NCBI GenBank assembly: GCA_004154925.1
Contig: QJNS01000044.1
Location: forward strand, 186,001-250,000
DNA from: Monosporascus cannonballus
Taxonomy: Eukaryota > Ascomycota > Sordariomycetes > Xylariales
DNA length: 64,000 nucleotides
Direction: 5' to 3'
The position numbers and the translations under genes were made by a program. Numbering within the stretch: position 1 is the stretch's first letter; every line of letters starts with the position of its first letter. This document shows positions 12,440-25,949 of the stretch, one piece after another. The notes beneath the pieces were generated by a model that did no database searches, was not told where the DNA came from, and saw only the letters and a list, made by a program, of their open reading frames with translations.

Positions 12440-15400
12440 ATAGAAAATAATGCGATAATTACTAGAAATAAAGCTCGCCGACTGCAAAACGAACCTAGGT
12501 TACTAGTCGAAAAGACCGCCAATCGGAACCCAACCAATAAACGATCGATTACGATACAGAAATAGGCGAAAAAGCTTATAACGAAACCTTAACGGGCAAA
12601 TAATTATAATTTCCGGAACCCTAAATCCCTTTATATATATAATAAAGATACGTCCCGATAACCGTTAATTAAACGGTCGGAAAATGGGCGTAATATAACG
12701 AACGCGTCCCGGAATTTAAAATAAAAAAAAATTAAACCTTTTAATAATAACCAGATTTTGGAAATTATTCGTTAACAAAATAAGTAATATTCGGAATTAT
12801 TCCGATAACTGGCCGAATAACAAATAATAACATAGGCTAAAAAAGCAAAACTTTATAAGTTAATTACGATATTATCGGAAAAGCCCAAAGGCGATAAACA
12901 AATACCGCGTTATAATTACCCGAAATTTTCCAAACGCACATTAATTCAAAAAAATTAAATAAAAATTATTACGGAAACTTACGCCGAAAAACTAAGGCAA
13001 AATACCTTAATTTATATCTAATAGGCCATAAGCCATATAAACGTTTTTATTACGAATATTTGGTAATTATACCGCGTTACGTTTAATTATTTTAATTACG
13101 AAAAAGAATTAAAAATAAAAAACTTATAGGTTTTTATTAGGAAAAATTATGCAAATCTTAATTTTTTCGATAAAAAAGTCAAAAAGTAATATATAAAACT
13201 GCAATAATAATCCGATTAATCGCCGTTAAATTTTTATGTTAAATAAAAACTCCTAATTTATAAAATAAAGTTTACGGATACCCTTAATCCGGAAAATAAT
13301 CGGAATAATAAACGTTTTGCTTTTAATTACTTTTATAAATTAATACCAAGGTTATAAAATATCCTATTACGAAAAAACGTTAAATTAAAGCGAATTAATA
13401 ACGTGGCAAATAAAGTAAAATATTACCAAAACGCCTAAAAAAAGGCGAAGGAAAACCGATTATCTTCTGCTAAAAGCATTAATAAAAACAAACGATTTTA
13501 TTTTAATGTTTTCGGGAAAAACGATTCCCAAAATAAATCAAAAACGTTACGCAGAAATAATAAAAATTACGGGCGTTTTTATATTCGGAAGGTAAATAAT
13601 CGCCGATTTAATTTTAATCGGAATAAATCCGTACGATTTAACACCCCTAATTTTTATAAAGGCTTATTTAAATATTATAATTTTAAAAAGCCAAACCACA
13701 AAAACGTAAATTATAAATTAAAAAAAAATACGAAAACCCTATTATCCCGGCCATACGGAAACCGACCTCCGAAAGCCGTATAAAACGTTATAATATATAA
13801 CGACGAATCAAACTAATCCCTAGATATAAACCCAAAAAAAGGAATTAAAATAAGCATATATATCCAGTCCATATCGGCTGATAATTGCAAAACGGTTAAA
13901 ATAAAGCCGCCCTTTAAAAGGAGGATATTTATTAAAAAAAATATAAGGGACGTAACAATACAAATAAATATGGATATTAGAATATAAGTAAATATTGTAA
14001 ATAAAAAATTAGTAAAAAAATTTAATTTTTAACTAATCTCCGTAAATATTCCGGGTTTTATCGGCGTTAACGGCGCATATATCAAATATTATAAAGCTTA
14101 TGAAATTCCTATTAACATAATAAATAATAACGGAAATAAACGAAAATTTAAGCAAATTTATTTTGCAATACGTTGCAATTAAAAAATGCCCGATTTTTTA
14201 TTATTTAAATCCGAAATAAGTAAATTAAAAATCCTATTAAATATAATTATATATTAATAATTATATGGATTATTATAAAAAGTCGATAAATAGAAAATTG
14301 TAAACCTAACGTTTTCCGGTAAGCAAATTTATACCGTTAACCTAATAAACTTAGCCGAAAAATTAAATATTCCGGAATTCGGAGAAAAACAGAAATAAGG
14401 AATAACCAACTTCTTTATATGCCTAAAGATTGTCCGGTTAATATATTCCAAAAAAACAGTAAAAAAATACCTTAATTACCAAAGGCGAAATATATAATAA
14501 ACTTAATCCTAGGGAAAACGCCTTTATGCGGCCTAATTTACCTTATTTTAAAGGCTTAAAAGAAAATATTCGAAAAATATATCCGAAAAAACCTAAAAGC
14601 AGGCTAAATACGTTATTCGAAAACTAACGTAAAAGTATTAATATTATTTATACTTAAAAAAAACGGCAATTTCCGATTATACGTTAATTATAAAGAGCTA
14701 AATCGGGTAACGATATAAAATTAATACCCTTTATTTTTAATTTTAGAAATAATAAATCGCCTAAAGTTAACCAAAATATTTTCGAAAATTAATTTTAAGA
14801 ATATTTATAACCGCATTAAAATTAAAAAGGGCGATTAATAAAAAACTGCTTTTTAAACGCAATACGGGAAGTTCGAATATACGGTTATATTATTTGGTTT
14901 TATTAACGCTTTAACCATATTCCAGGCTTATATGCATAAGGCATTAATTAAATTAATGAACTATATATATATAATATATTTAAATAATATAATTATTTAT
15001 TCAGATAACGAAAAAAATGTACGAAATATTTGTAATTAATTTACGAATAATTTTTATAATATTAATTGTTTACTAAAACGTCCAAATGCAAATTTTTTTT
15101 AAAAAAAATTAAAACTTTTAAAATTTATAATTAATACCGACGGTTTGGAAATAAACGGCCGACGGCTTAATATTATTAAAATATGGCCAAAATTAACGTT
15201 AATTTATGATATTTAAGTATTTTTAAGATTTGCAAACTTTTATCGGAAATTTATCGCCTATTATTTACGTATTACCGAACTTATTATTAAGTTTTTAAAA
15301 AAGGCGTAAGGTAAAAAAAAACAATAAAATTCCGGTAGCCCGAAAAAATTAAAAAAACGTTTTAAAATTTAAAAAATATTTTTTAATCGGCAACCATTTT

Positions 15401-17730
15401 CCGATATTAAAATAACGCCAAAAATACCAAGGTTAAAATAAACGCTTCGATAAAAGCCATATTAGGAATATTTTTATAAAAATACGGAAAATATTAACGC
15501 CTAATCGTATATTAATTACGAAAGCTAAATTTAACCGAAATACGGTAAATTATAAAGTAATAAAAATTATTAGCAATTATAAAAAACTTAAAATATTAAC
15601 GGTAATATTTTAAAAGTACGGAAAAAAATTTCTTAATATTTACTAATTATATGGCGTTAAAGGATATAATAAAGGCGCCGGCGCGTAATTTTAAAAAAAA
15701 TTAACCCGATAAATTTACCATTTTACGTAATATAATTTTAAAATCTAATATTAATCGGATGCCGTTAACCCGGCGGATAAATTATTTAAACGCCCGGATT
15801 ACATATTAAGAGAAATTGCATATAAAAACGTAATTTTTACGTTATTTAAAAAATTCGAATGTACGAATAATATGCCGGAAAACGTACGGAAAACGGTTAT
15901 AAATATATAACGTAATTTAAAATATTATAAGGAAGCAAAAGGCCTTATAAAAATAACGTAAAATTTGTTCGTTATAAAATTCCCAGATAAATTTTAAATA
16001 ATAGAAATTTAAGTAATTATTATCCGCGTAAAAAAATGGAAAACTTTCGTTATATAATCGCAAAAGGTTTTTAAGGGAAAAAAAAATAAGGAATTATATA
16101 TTTATTAAATTTATTATTTACGAATAATAATATAAATACGAATCGTAATAATAATACGATTAACGGTTAAATAATAATAACCGCAAATTACGACCGTATT
16201 ACGATTAGATTCCGAAAAATCTAAGGAAAACGAAATTAATATTAAGGTTATTATTTATAATTAATATGTTTTACGTTTATTAACGAAAAAACTGGCTAAA
16301 AACGAAACGGTATTTTAATTAAAAGTTTCCTAATAGTTTTACAATTAAGTTCGAAAATTGCAAACTAAAAATTTAAATATTATAAAGTTAATACGGATAA
16401 CTGGATATTAAGCCGAAATAAAAGGAAAATATTTCCTGGACCTAAGTAAATTTTATATTATCAAAATAAATTCGTAATTTTGTTATAAAGTACTTTACAG
16501 AAATAATTAATTAATTAATACCATAATAATTTAAAAATAAAATATATAGGATATATCTATACGTTGAAATTAATAATTAAAATATTTTATTGGGAAAATA
16601 TGGCGAATAATATCCGAAAATATATTAAATAATATCCGAATTACGAAGGTATAATAAAGTTACGTTATAAACTATATAAACAATTATAGTCTTTACTGTT
16701 ACCTAAGTAACTTTTCCAAAAAATCTCGTTAAATTTTATTATAGGATTTCCTAAAAGCCTAAGTTTAAACGGGCTAAAGTATGACGTAATTTTGGTGATC
16801 GTCGACCGCTTTACGAAATTAAAATTATTTATTTTTACGGTTAAAACCTTAACCGTAACCAAATTGGCCTGATTACTTTACGATAAAATTAAATACAAAT
16901 TCGGTACGTTAACAGGAATTATTAACGATAAAAACAAATTATTAACGAATTAATTTTAGGCGGAATTTTATAAAAAGCAAAAAATAAAGCGGCCAATATC
17001 GACCGTTTATTATTTATAAATAGATAAAGAAACGGAACGTATTTATTAAATTTTAAAATATTATTTTCGTAATTACCTTAATAAATATTAAAATAATTGG
17101 ATGAAATTATTATGAAATACGGAATTTATATATAATAATATACGGAATGCGTTTACCAGCCGTTTTCCGTTTGAAGCCTTATATAGATATTATTTAAAAA
17201 TAATAAAATACTTTTTATAAAAATTTAAAAAATAAATATAAGGAATTAAGGAATGCCTGGAAAAAATGGCGGATATTCGTTAAATAATATATGAATATTA
17301 AAAAAAAATAATAGCAATTAAAAAAAAAGTATTATAATTAATGCTATACGCCTATAGAATTTTAATTAGGGCAATAAGTAAATTTATTGACCAAAAATTT
17401 CAAATTTAAAAATAAAAAGTTTATATTTATTTATATCCGGATTACGATTAAAAAGTAAATAAGTTCCTAAACCTATAAAATAATCTTTTTTATTAAATAT
17501 TAACGGATATATAATATATTTGCAATATTTTTATTAAAACCGTAACATAACTGGGAACCGGATAATATTTAAATAATATTACCGGACCTAATAAAAAAAC
17601 AAGAAAAATAAATAATAAAAAATATTGTTCGTTATCGAAATAACCGGAAACAACGCGAATATCTAATTAAATAAAAAGGCTGGCCCGCCGAATATAATAC
17701 GTAAAAACCCCGAAAATATTTTAAATACGC
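12440..17730 (+). pseudogene. gag-pol remnant of element B
   Basis: One long decayed frame. The start codon is ATA where A keeps ATG, 15 bases after the LTR. Reverse transcriptase at 14,724-15,030 shows PLFLILEIINRL, KTAF, QYGKFEYTVILFGF and the box YLNNIIIYS (about 14,978-15,005), with both catalytic Asp changed to Asn. RNase H follows with FANFYRKFI near 15,235. The integrase core has ILVIVDRFTKL at about 16,785-16,830. The chromodomain reads GWPAEYNT near 17,690-17,715, a motif that directs chromoviral integrases to chromatin. Stops are everywhere and many are TAA/TAG at expected Gln or Trp positions. Confidence 0.82.
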
Positions 17731-19428
17731 ATTTAAAATATTATAACGTTACGAGAAAAAAAATTTAATACGTATATAAAAAATAAAATAACCTAAAAAT
17801 CGTAAGGCAATAATAGCTTTATCGGAAATTAATTACCTAATAATTATAAAAATCATAAAAAATAATTTCAAGCAAAATTAAAATATTAATATTAAAGTAT
17901 TACTTAATTATATAATTACTTTTAAACTTTTAATAAATAATTACCTTATTATATATTAATTGGAAATATATAAATAACGTAAAAAAAATTAAAATTTTAT
18001 TTCGAAAATAAAATTTCGCGTTTAATTATTAAATTTTACGTTAATTAATTTTTAATAAACGTATTAAAGAAATTAATATAGGAATATCGGAAAGTAATCG
18101 GAAAATATATGACGGCAAAAAGCAAATACGTTTATTAAACTTATTAGGCGTAAAACCCGAAAAAAACTTAAAAACATTTTATTTCTTACAAAAAATAAGG
18201 CCCAAATAACCGGAATATAATTTGTTATTAATTGGAAATAAAACGCCGTCTTTAAAATCCTTAATATATTTAGGTTTAATAATAATTTTGCCGGATAAAG
18301 TCATTTTTTAATTATAATTTTTAATAAATATCAAAATTTCGTTAAAATGTCGGAAAACGGGCGGAAAATATTTATAAATAAGGAACGTAACGGCATAACG
18401 GCCTTCGAAAATCGCCTTATTTATAAAAATACCTTAAAATTACGCCTAATCGAAAATTAATTGCGAAATAATAAAAAGAAAACCGTAACATTTACAAAAA
18501 GAACTTAAATTTATAAATTTATAAAATAACGTTAAAATTGGATTTCCGCAACCATAACGGATAATCGGAAATCGATTTTAATTATATTAAAAAAATAATA
18601 TTTCTTAGTAATAATTACGTTAAGGGCGAATTCGGCCTTACGAAAAACGTCAAATCGACAACCGACCATAATTACGTCGGAACGTTTATATTAAGTATTT
18701 ACAATATAAGCCTTTTCGAATTTGTTAATTAACTTCTAATTATCGGTACCGAATTAAAAAATTATTTAGGCGGTACCTTTAAAAATAATCAGAATTTAAA
18801 CGAAAATTAAATAACAATATTAATAATATTAAGAATAATTACTTATCGTACGAAAAATCTTATAATAATAATTAGGTACGACATAATTTAAAATATCCGG
18901 AACCTAAACGTAAATTATACGGTAATCGAAATAACGTTATATTACATAAATATAATACGGTTTATTGCCGTCTGTAATACGATTAATATTTATTTTATTA
19001 TTGGCGTTGAAAGGATAGCGCTTAAAGAAATCCTAATTTTCCTTAATATCAAAATATTACTTTTCCTAGAACTTCTTACGAAAAAAAACATGGGGAACGG
19101 AAATAGGATGCAAAATAAATAAAAAAGGCGAAATAAAAATAAAAAAAACGGAAAACCAAACGGAACGTATATGCAGAAAAAATGGAAATATAGGTGCGAA
19201 AAGGAAAAAAAAATAAATAAAGTAAAATTAAAAACGGATTATAATAAGAAATTAAGCGGAACATAATTAATTACATAATATAATACGTATTAATTATGAC
19301 GGTAACTACTTATAACATAATATAACAATAAATTATCGGCAAATATACGTAATTAAATTTACGAAATACGTTATATTAAATTAATAATAATATTATTAAG
19401 GATTAATAGCTTAAAAAAGGGGAATAAT
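17730..19428 (+). other. Post-chromodomain tail of element B (about 1.7 kb)
   Basis: Collinear with 597-2,280 of A, so it belongs to the Gyp1 family and is not a private insertion. At about 18,345-18,530 one frame stays nearly open and reads as a charged, coiled-coil-like segment with ENRLIYKNTLKLRLIEN followed by NNKKKTVTFTKR. Before the LTR a Lys/Asn-rich stretch (19,080-19,240) appears. I cannot name a domain. The helix-plus-basic pattern resembles C-terminal tails of fungal pogo-type transposases, but that is a weak resemblance. Confidence 0.5.
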
Positions 19429-19634
19429 TATAAAAATATAGCCCCTATAAGGATAAGGCTGGTAACCGACCAGCTACCGATCAACTATTAATCTACTTAT
19501 TAATATAAATCCACCATCTGGCAGCTAATAAGAAACGCCAGATGGAAATAACATAATACACTTATTTCTTGGAATCTGCTTTACCATTGGTCGGAGATCA
19601 CCTCATTCAGCTCACAGCTATCCATTATCTTATA
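19429..19634 (+). repeat. 3' LTR of element B (206 bp)
   Basis: Inner (left) end mutated (TATAAAAATATAGCCCC), outer (right) end well kept, followed by CCTTA. Preceded by the purine tract AAAAAAGGGGAATAA, the likely plus-strand primer. Confidence 0.93.
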
Positions 19635-19839
19635 CCTTATTACTTAAAGGAATAAAATCTAAAAAACAAAACGGGTATTAAAGAAAAATACGACGTATTA
19701 TTATTACCATTAAAATAAAATTAAAATAATTAAATAACGATCTGGAATAATAAGAATAATAACTTAAAGAATTCGAAAATTTAAGTAAGATATTATTATA
19801 ATATTATAGATACGAGCAGCGTTTCAGGAAAGAATTCGA

Positions 19840-20995
19840 TACAAAATTACCAGAATATAGCAAATGGGATTACGAAATAATTTTTAAGGAAAGAACTTTT
19901 AACGAAATTTTATTTTATTTATAATTTTAATGGAAACGAATTACGTATTTTCAAAGAATATTTGGAAGATTAACTATAAAAAGGATGGATTTGACCTTTA
20001 AAGTTACTAACGGGATATTTAATATTTTTCGTACTTAAAAAAACGGAAAATTATAATTTGTAATTAATTATCGATAATTAAACAACGTTATTATTAAGGA
20101 TTAAATATTATTATTCTTAATTACGGAAATTAAAAATTGATTTTATGGAACCAAATAGTTTATAATATTCGATTTTAAAAATAAATATAATTTTAGTAGG
20201 ATTAAAAAAGAATACGAATAAAAAATAACTTTTAAAATAAAATACGTATTATTTAAATATTTAGTTATACCAATAGGATTTACGAACGTATTAATAATTT
20301 TTTAGCGAATAATTAATTACGCATTACGAAAATACCTTAATATTTTCGTCGTTTGCTATCTCGACGACATTCTTATTTTTTCGGAAACAGAAAAAACATA
20401 CGTAAAATACGTTTATAAGGTTTTTTAAGCTTTATAGGACGTAAAATTATTTGTTAACGCGAAAAAAGGTTAGTTCTATATACAGAAAATAAAATATTTA
20501 AGATATATTATTACCTTAGGATATATTAGGATAAATTTCAAGAAAATCGCTGCAATTATAAAATAGCAGACGCCAAATATGGTTAAGGAGGTATAGGCAT
20601 TTTTTGGATTCGCTAATTATTATAGAAAGTTTATTCGAAACTTTAGTAAAATAATTATACCCCTAACGAACTTTACAAAGAAAGAAAAAGAATTTAAATG
20701 GACGCCGGATACGGAAAGGGAATTTTAAAACATTAAAAATGTAATTATTAGCGAACTAGTATTAATTATGTACGATCTAAACCGCCCCGTTAAACTAAAA
20801 ACCGATATTTCGGATTACGTATTAAGCGTAATAATCGGATAACGAAATAATTAAGGCAAACTGTACCTTATTGTATTCTTTTTATACAAATTAAAAAAAA
20901 CCGAACTTAATTACGGCATTTTAGATAAAAGGTTTATGGCTATTATTATGGTATTTCGGAAATTTAGGTATTTTTTAAAGGAAAGCTTGCATTAG
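19840..20995 (+). pseudogene. Reverse transcriptase and RNase H (5' part) of element C
   Basis: Resumes C after B. The reverse transcriptase makes cDNA from element RNA. Visible: LNNVIIKD, FKNKYNFSRI, a YLDDILIFSE box at 20,357-20,386 with the catalytic Asp pair intact, then [17 protein letters not shown] at about 20,600-20,650 and an RNase H part with KLKTDISDYVLSVIIG near 20,800. Several stops (TAA, TAG) at positions that are Gln/Trp in the family. Cut at 21,000 by D and resumed at 28,286. Confidence 0.8.
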
Positions 20996-21000
20996 GTTAA
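20996..21000. repeat. Left target-site duplication of D (GTTAA)
   Basis: GTTAA here and at 28,281-28,285, just outside the D LTRs; removal joins the C RNase H frame. Confidence 0.9.
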
Positions 21001-21428
21001 TGTTACGTCCAGAAGGGACTCCACTAGACCCGAAAGAGGCCCGGAGAATTGGAGACGTTTCTGACCTCCACTTCCTTCGGATAAACCTCGGGTCTCTGTC
21101 AATCTCCAAAGACACCAGGAGATTCGTAAACATCAGATACCATGGTCTCTCGCGATCTCCGGAGACCATAAAAAACATGAAGGATAAAAAGGATATATAG
21201 GATTAAACGTTTCCTATGTAAATAGCCACTTACTTAGTTTCGCTCCTTAGTTATTAATTTAAGCTTTTAATTAAAGGTAATTATACCGTTTTTTAATTAA
21301 AAAAAATATTTAAATCTTTTTAACGAATAAATTATTAAATTATTTTTTGCCTTATTGTTATTTGCAAGTTAAGACTTTTTTCGGATATTGTTTATATTTT
21401 TAGGTAGATATATAACAGGTTTGTTATA
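21001..21428 (+). repeat. 5' LTR of element D (428 bp)
   Basis: Starts TGTTACGTCC, ends TTTGTTATA (the partner has TTCGTTACA). The first 190 bases (U3) are GC-balanced and look unmutated, with open frames on both strands that are only an absence of RIP stops. From about 21,195 on it is AT-shifted. A GGATATATAGG box at about 21,191 is a likely TATA region. Confidence 0.93.
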
Positions 21429-21709
21429 TTTTAATAATTCCTTAATTAATAGCCGACGAATAATTTAAGGCCTAATTAAATATAAGTTTTCCTGAATTTA
21501 ATAAAAACGATATTATAAAATAATATTTAGGAAATAAATAATATATTTAATTCCCGTTACCAGCCGGTAAAAAATCAATAATTAAAGTAAGCGATTTACC
21601 TTTTATTAAAAAAGTTTTCCGATTAATTAATAATATGGCTTTGTTTATTACTTGATCTTAGGGAAAACTTTTTATTTAACCCTAATAATAGCTTTCCCTA
21701 ACTTTTTAG

Positions 21710-22830
21710 GAAACCATCGAGGTCCAGAATTTGGAGCCAGAAAAAAAACAGCTAGCCAAAAGCCAAAAAAGCCAAGATATTGGCGAAAAAAAGCTTATAA
21801 CGGAAAAAAGATTTGATCTCCTTGCCGAAAAAATCGTAGCTTTACGAAAAGAAAATGCCCGATTCGTTAAAAAGCCTATTTTCCCTTAATTTAATTCCCT
21901 TAATGGACGAAGTTAAGGAACTGGCTACCGATTGCGTATAATTGATACGAGGTATTCGGAAAAAGGAGCTATAATTTTACTTACGATTGGCGTAGGACGA
22001 ATGCAAAAAAGGATTTCGACCCTGCTTTTATTTAGTATTAACCGGATTTATAAAGGAATTATTTTACTTTCTACTTATTATAGAATGCTAGACGTTAAAG
22101 GTTATAAGCCAATTCCCTTTAAACTTTATGATGGATTAAAGGATCTTAACGGATTTTTGGTTTAGGCCAGATTTTACCTTGAATTTTATAAAAATTTTTT
22201 GACGGAGGATTATTAGAAAGTAATAGCCATTTTTTAATTATTAACCGGACGAATCCGGAAATAGTTTAAACCCGTTTTGACGGATTATCTTAAGAGATAT
22301 CTAGAGGAATCCTCCGATTTTATTAATTACGTTTTCGGTAAATACGGTTATTTCGAAAAGCGAATACGGGCCTTTTTCGGAAATCTTGATAAGGAGTAGA
22401 ACGTTATTAAGTAGTTTTACTTCCTTTATTAAACTAAGTTAATATTTAAGTATATTATTAAATTTAACCGTTTAATAATTATTTCTAACTTACCAGAAAG
22501 CGTATTGTTTTATTTTTATTATAACGGCTTAAAACCGTAAGTTAAGGACAAAATGTTTAAGGAATTAAAAACTGGATTTTTTGCGGTATATATTAATAAG
22601 GTTATTATTGCCAATCGACGCATTTTTGATTGGTATTTTGAAAAAAAAAAAGACCGGCAGACGAGGTGACGATAAGGGCTTTTATAGCTAAATTAAGAAA
22701 AATAAGGGCAAAATTCAAAAGGAAACAAATTCCGCTTCGAAGAAGCCTAAAAAAAATAAGTTTAAAGTAAAGTGTATTAATTATGGCAAAAAAGGGCACT
22801 TTAAGAACGAATATCGTTCCCCTGTAAAAA
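21710..22830 (+). pseudogene. gag remnant of element D
   Basis: Starts in a Glu/Lys/Gln-rich coiled region (about 21,720-21,880). A middle segment has ARFYLEFYKN and then LLTGRIRK near 22,170-22,265, the hallmark of the gypsy Gag core. It ends in a zinc knuckle at 22,769-22,823 reading CINYGKKGHFKNEY: Cys 2 and Cys 4 of CCHC have become Tyr, as expected from C-to-T change. Single open pieces remain, up to about 77 codons (21,932-22,165). Confidence 0.75.
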
Positions 22831-23849
22831 AGAATTTTAAGAAAGGAGGAATTCCTTAACTTCAGAAAAAAGTCAAAATAATTAAATAAGAAATAAATAA
22901 TAAGGCAAAAAAAGAGAAAAAAGAAATTAGCTCGATTTTTTTCCAGCTAGAATTTATTATCGTTATAATTATTCAGATTTAGAACGATATTCCAAAGTAC
23001 GAAGATTATTTTATCTGTTAGGATTTTAAGGTTAAAGCCTGTAAATATCACTTAGGATAAACGGTTTTCAGGATAACCATAAAGTTAGGATGCCTTTATT
23101 ATCTTAACGTACAAAGGTATAAGATATATAATGCAGATAATTAATTTCGACTAGATATCAGTAACTATGGATAGTTGTCCATAGAGCTTTATAAGTTCCT
23201 AAAATATACCATATACCAGAAAATACCATTAATGGATTTTTACGACTTATTACATTTTATTGCTTGTTATTAAGACGATTATTTCGTTTATTTTCGAGCT
23301 AAAAAAAAATAATAATTTCTGGCCTGGATGGGACGAAGGAACGTTTACCGAACCCGATAACGAATGCAGATACATAAAAACTTTTTAATAGCCAAAGTAT
23401 TTTAAGTTTTGTTACTTACATCCTAAGTTAAAATAAAGTTAAAAGGCCATATTGCAAAGATATTTATGTTATTTTCCGATGCTTTGCATTTAACATAAGT
23501 TCCTAGATATGGGAATATTTTTTTCGGAGGTACACCTTTTTGACCTTATGATTCGGAAAGTACAAAACCAGAGGTCGAACCAAAAGAAAACGATTTCTTT
23601 CGGATGCTAGTTAAGCCGAAAAAAATGGTATAAGTATATGAATAATTATTGTACCAAATACGTTACCAAAAAAGCTTAAAAATAAAGACGCTTTTTTATA
23701 AGCAAATTACGATAATCAAAAAACGATAAAGGCTTTTGAAAGTAAAGCATCGAAAAACCCTAATATGCAAAATTTTATATAAGGCAATTAAGGGATTACG
23801 TAATTAAATCGAAATCCCTTTAAGATATAAAAATAAAACGTTTAAAGCC

Positions 23850-25700
23850 ATAATCGATTTAAAAACCGAAAGTAATTTTATTTTTCTTACAATGGCAAAA
23901 AAATATTAAATTCCCTAAAAATACAAGTTAAAGTTTTACAAATTACGTACGGTAAATAAAAGCTTATTTACATATAATAACGGACGAATTTTTCGAAAAA
24001 CTGAAAAATTCCCAGTACGGATTTAAAAATACTAAAAACGGATTTCGCTGGATATCGCCGACATTTCTGGGCACGACATTATTTTGGGAATATTATGGCT
24101 TAAGTCCAATAATTTACGTATTAACTGGAAATATTAAACACTTTTATGGGAAAATAAGTTATCCGAAAAAAATAACCAAAAGATCTGCTATATTATTAAG
24201 GAAGTCCAGATTGCTAATTAAATCTTTACAATACCACCTAAATATTAAAGGTTAAAAAAGTTATTTAAGGATAAAAAAATTACGAATTATTACTATATGA
24301 TTAATAAGATTATAAAATATTTATCAAAAAAGGATATCATCCCAAATTTCACAAGATTTACCATATAAACCCTGATAAATTAAAGGCCTTATAAAAAAGC
24401 ATTTAATTTGACTTAAAAAAAAGGTACATCTAACCCTTTGATTCCTTAACTAGATACCTTATCCTTATGGTACCAAAAACCAAGGATAAAAAGCAAAAAA
24501 TTGACGAAAACGGAAACCTAGTTTTCAGAAAAATAATTAACTATAAATAATTAAACGATATCACAATCAAAAACGGATATCCATTAACTTTAATAAGTAC
24601 GTTGAAAAAAAATATTAACAAAGCAAGGTAATTTACCGCATTCGATTTCCGAAATAGTTATTACCGTATCAAAATGGCGAAAGGAGAAAAATAAAAAACC
24701 GCATTCAAAATAATATACGGATTTTACAAGTACCGAATAATGCCCATAGGACTTACTAATGCCCCCGCCAGTTTCTAACGTTTAATTATAATTACGTTTA
24801 TAAAATTTCTGGACAAATTCGTATTTGTCTATCTCGACGATATCTTTATTTATTCCGAGACTTTAAAAAAGCACAAAAAGTAAATCGCCCAAATACTTTA
24901 AACGTTAAATAAAGCAAATATTCGAATCAACCCAGCCAAAAGCATATAACATACGTAAAAGCTAGATTTTTTGGGATATACTTTTACCCTCGGCCAAATT
25001 CAGATTTAACGTTTTAAAATGGAAGCAGTTAAGAACTGGCCTATCCCTAATAAGGCAACCGTTACAGATATTCGATAAATCTTAGGATTTACGGGTTACG
25101 TACGTGGCCTAATCAAGGGATACGGAGATATAATTAGGTTATTAACGAAATTTACCACCAAAAAATACGTAAAAAAAAAATTCGAACTTCCGGAAGATAT
25201 AAAAAAAGCATTCCAGATCTTAAAGGATACGATTACCAGCAGACCTATAATAAAACTACTTAATACAAACAAAAAAAAAACGCCTAAAAACGGATACTTC
25301 AAATTATGCACTAGGTACCGTCCTAAAATAGCTAAAGGATAACGGCAAATAGTACCTAGTAGCATATTACTTAAAAGCATTCCGAAATATAAAACTTAAA
25401 TACCCGATTTACGACAAAGAATTATTGGCGATCATTAAGGCTTTTAAAGAATAGGAACTTTTTCTTAGCGGAACGAAAAAATCTTTCGATATTTACTTTG
25501 ATTACAAAAACTTTACCCGATTTATAAAAACTTAAAAGTTAAACAAGCGATATAAAAAATAAATAATTTTCCTGTTAAGATTTAACTTTAGGATATACCA
25601 TATTAAAGGAAAAAAAAATATCCAGGTAGATATTTTTAATTACAAAAGAAATTATGATTTTAAAATCCCCAAAAGGAATATGCAGATATTATAATATAAT
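23850..25700 (+). pseudogene. Protease, reverse transcriptase and RNase H remnant of element D
   Basis: The protease part has AIIDLKTESNFIF (ancestral D-S-G-A region altered) and ISGHDIILGILWL near 24,065-24,105. The reverse transcriptase has LNDITIKNGYPLTLI, FTAFDFRNSYYRIKMAKGE at about 24,640-24,690, IMPIGLTNAPASF, and YLDDIFIYSET with YLDD at 24,830-24,841. The catalytic box is therefore intact even though the frame is interrupted. RNase H begins near 25,090 with FTGYVRGLIKGYGDI. Confidence 0.8.
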
Positions 25701-25949
25701 AACGATAGCACTATATAGCTATATAAGATAATCAAAAAATTAATTACTGTATTCTTAATATGGTTCCGGAATTTTTACGATACAGAAAAGCTTAAGGAAA
25801 TTTAATAACTAAAAAGATAACCAAAAAAATTAATTATTATATTATGGCAAAATCTATATTCCAAAAGATTAACAAAAATAATTCGTAAAGGAATTCCACG
25901 AAAATCTATTATATGGATATTAAAGGATTTTTAAAACTACCCGACGGCT

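Larger units (their letters stand above)
12219..19634 (+). mobile_element. Element B: Gyp1 Ty3/gypsy chromovirus-type retrotransposon, complete but dead
   Basis: 7,416 bp with 206-bp LTRs (12,219-12,424 and 19,429-19,634) and target duplication CCTTA, inserted in C between protease and reverse transcriptase. Collinear with A in inverted orientation. Domain order: gag from 12,440, reverse transcriptase 14,724-15,030, RNase H about 15,200-15,700, integrase about 16,540-17,400, chromodomain 17,640-17,725, then a 1.7-kb tail and a purine tract at 19,412-19,428. The interior is RIP-saturated; the first and last hundred or so bases are much better preserved. Confidence 0.92.

Noticed and set aside
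21000..21200. Overlapping open frames on both strands, copied near 27,817-28,050
   Set aside because: They lie in the U3 of the D LTR, which simply escaped RIP and so has few stops; no domain.
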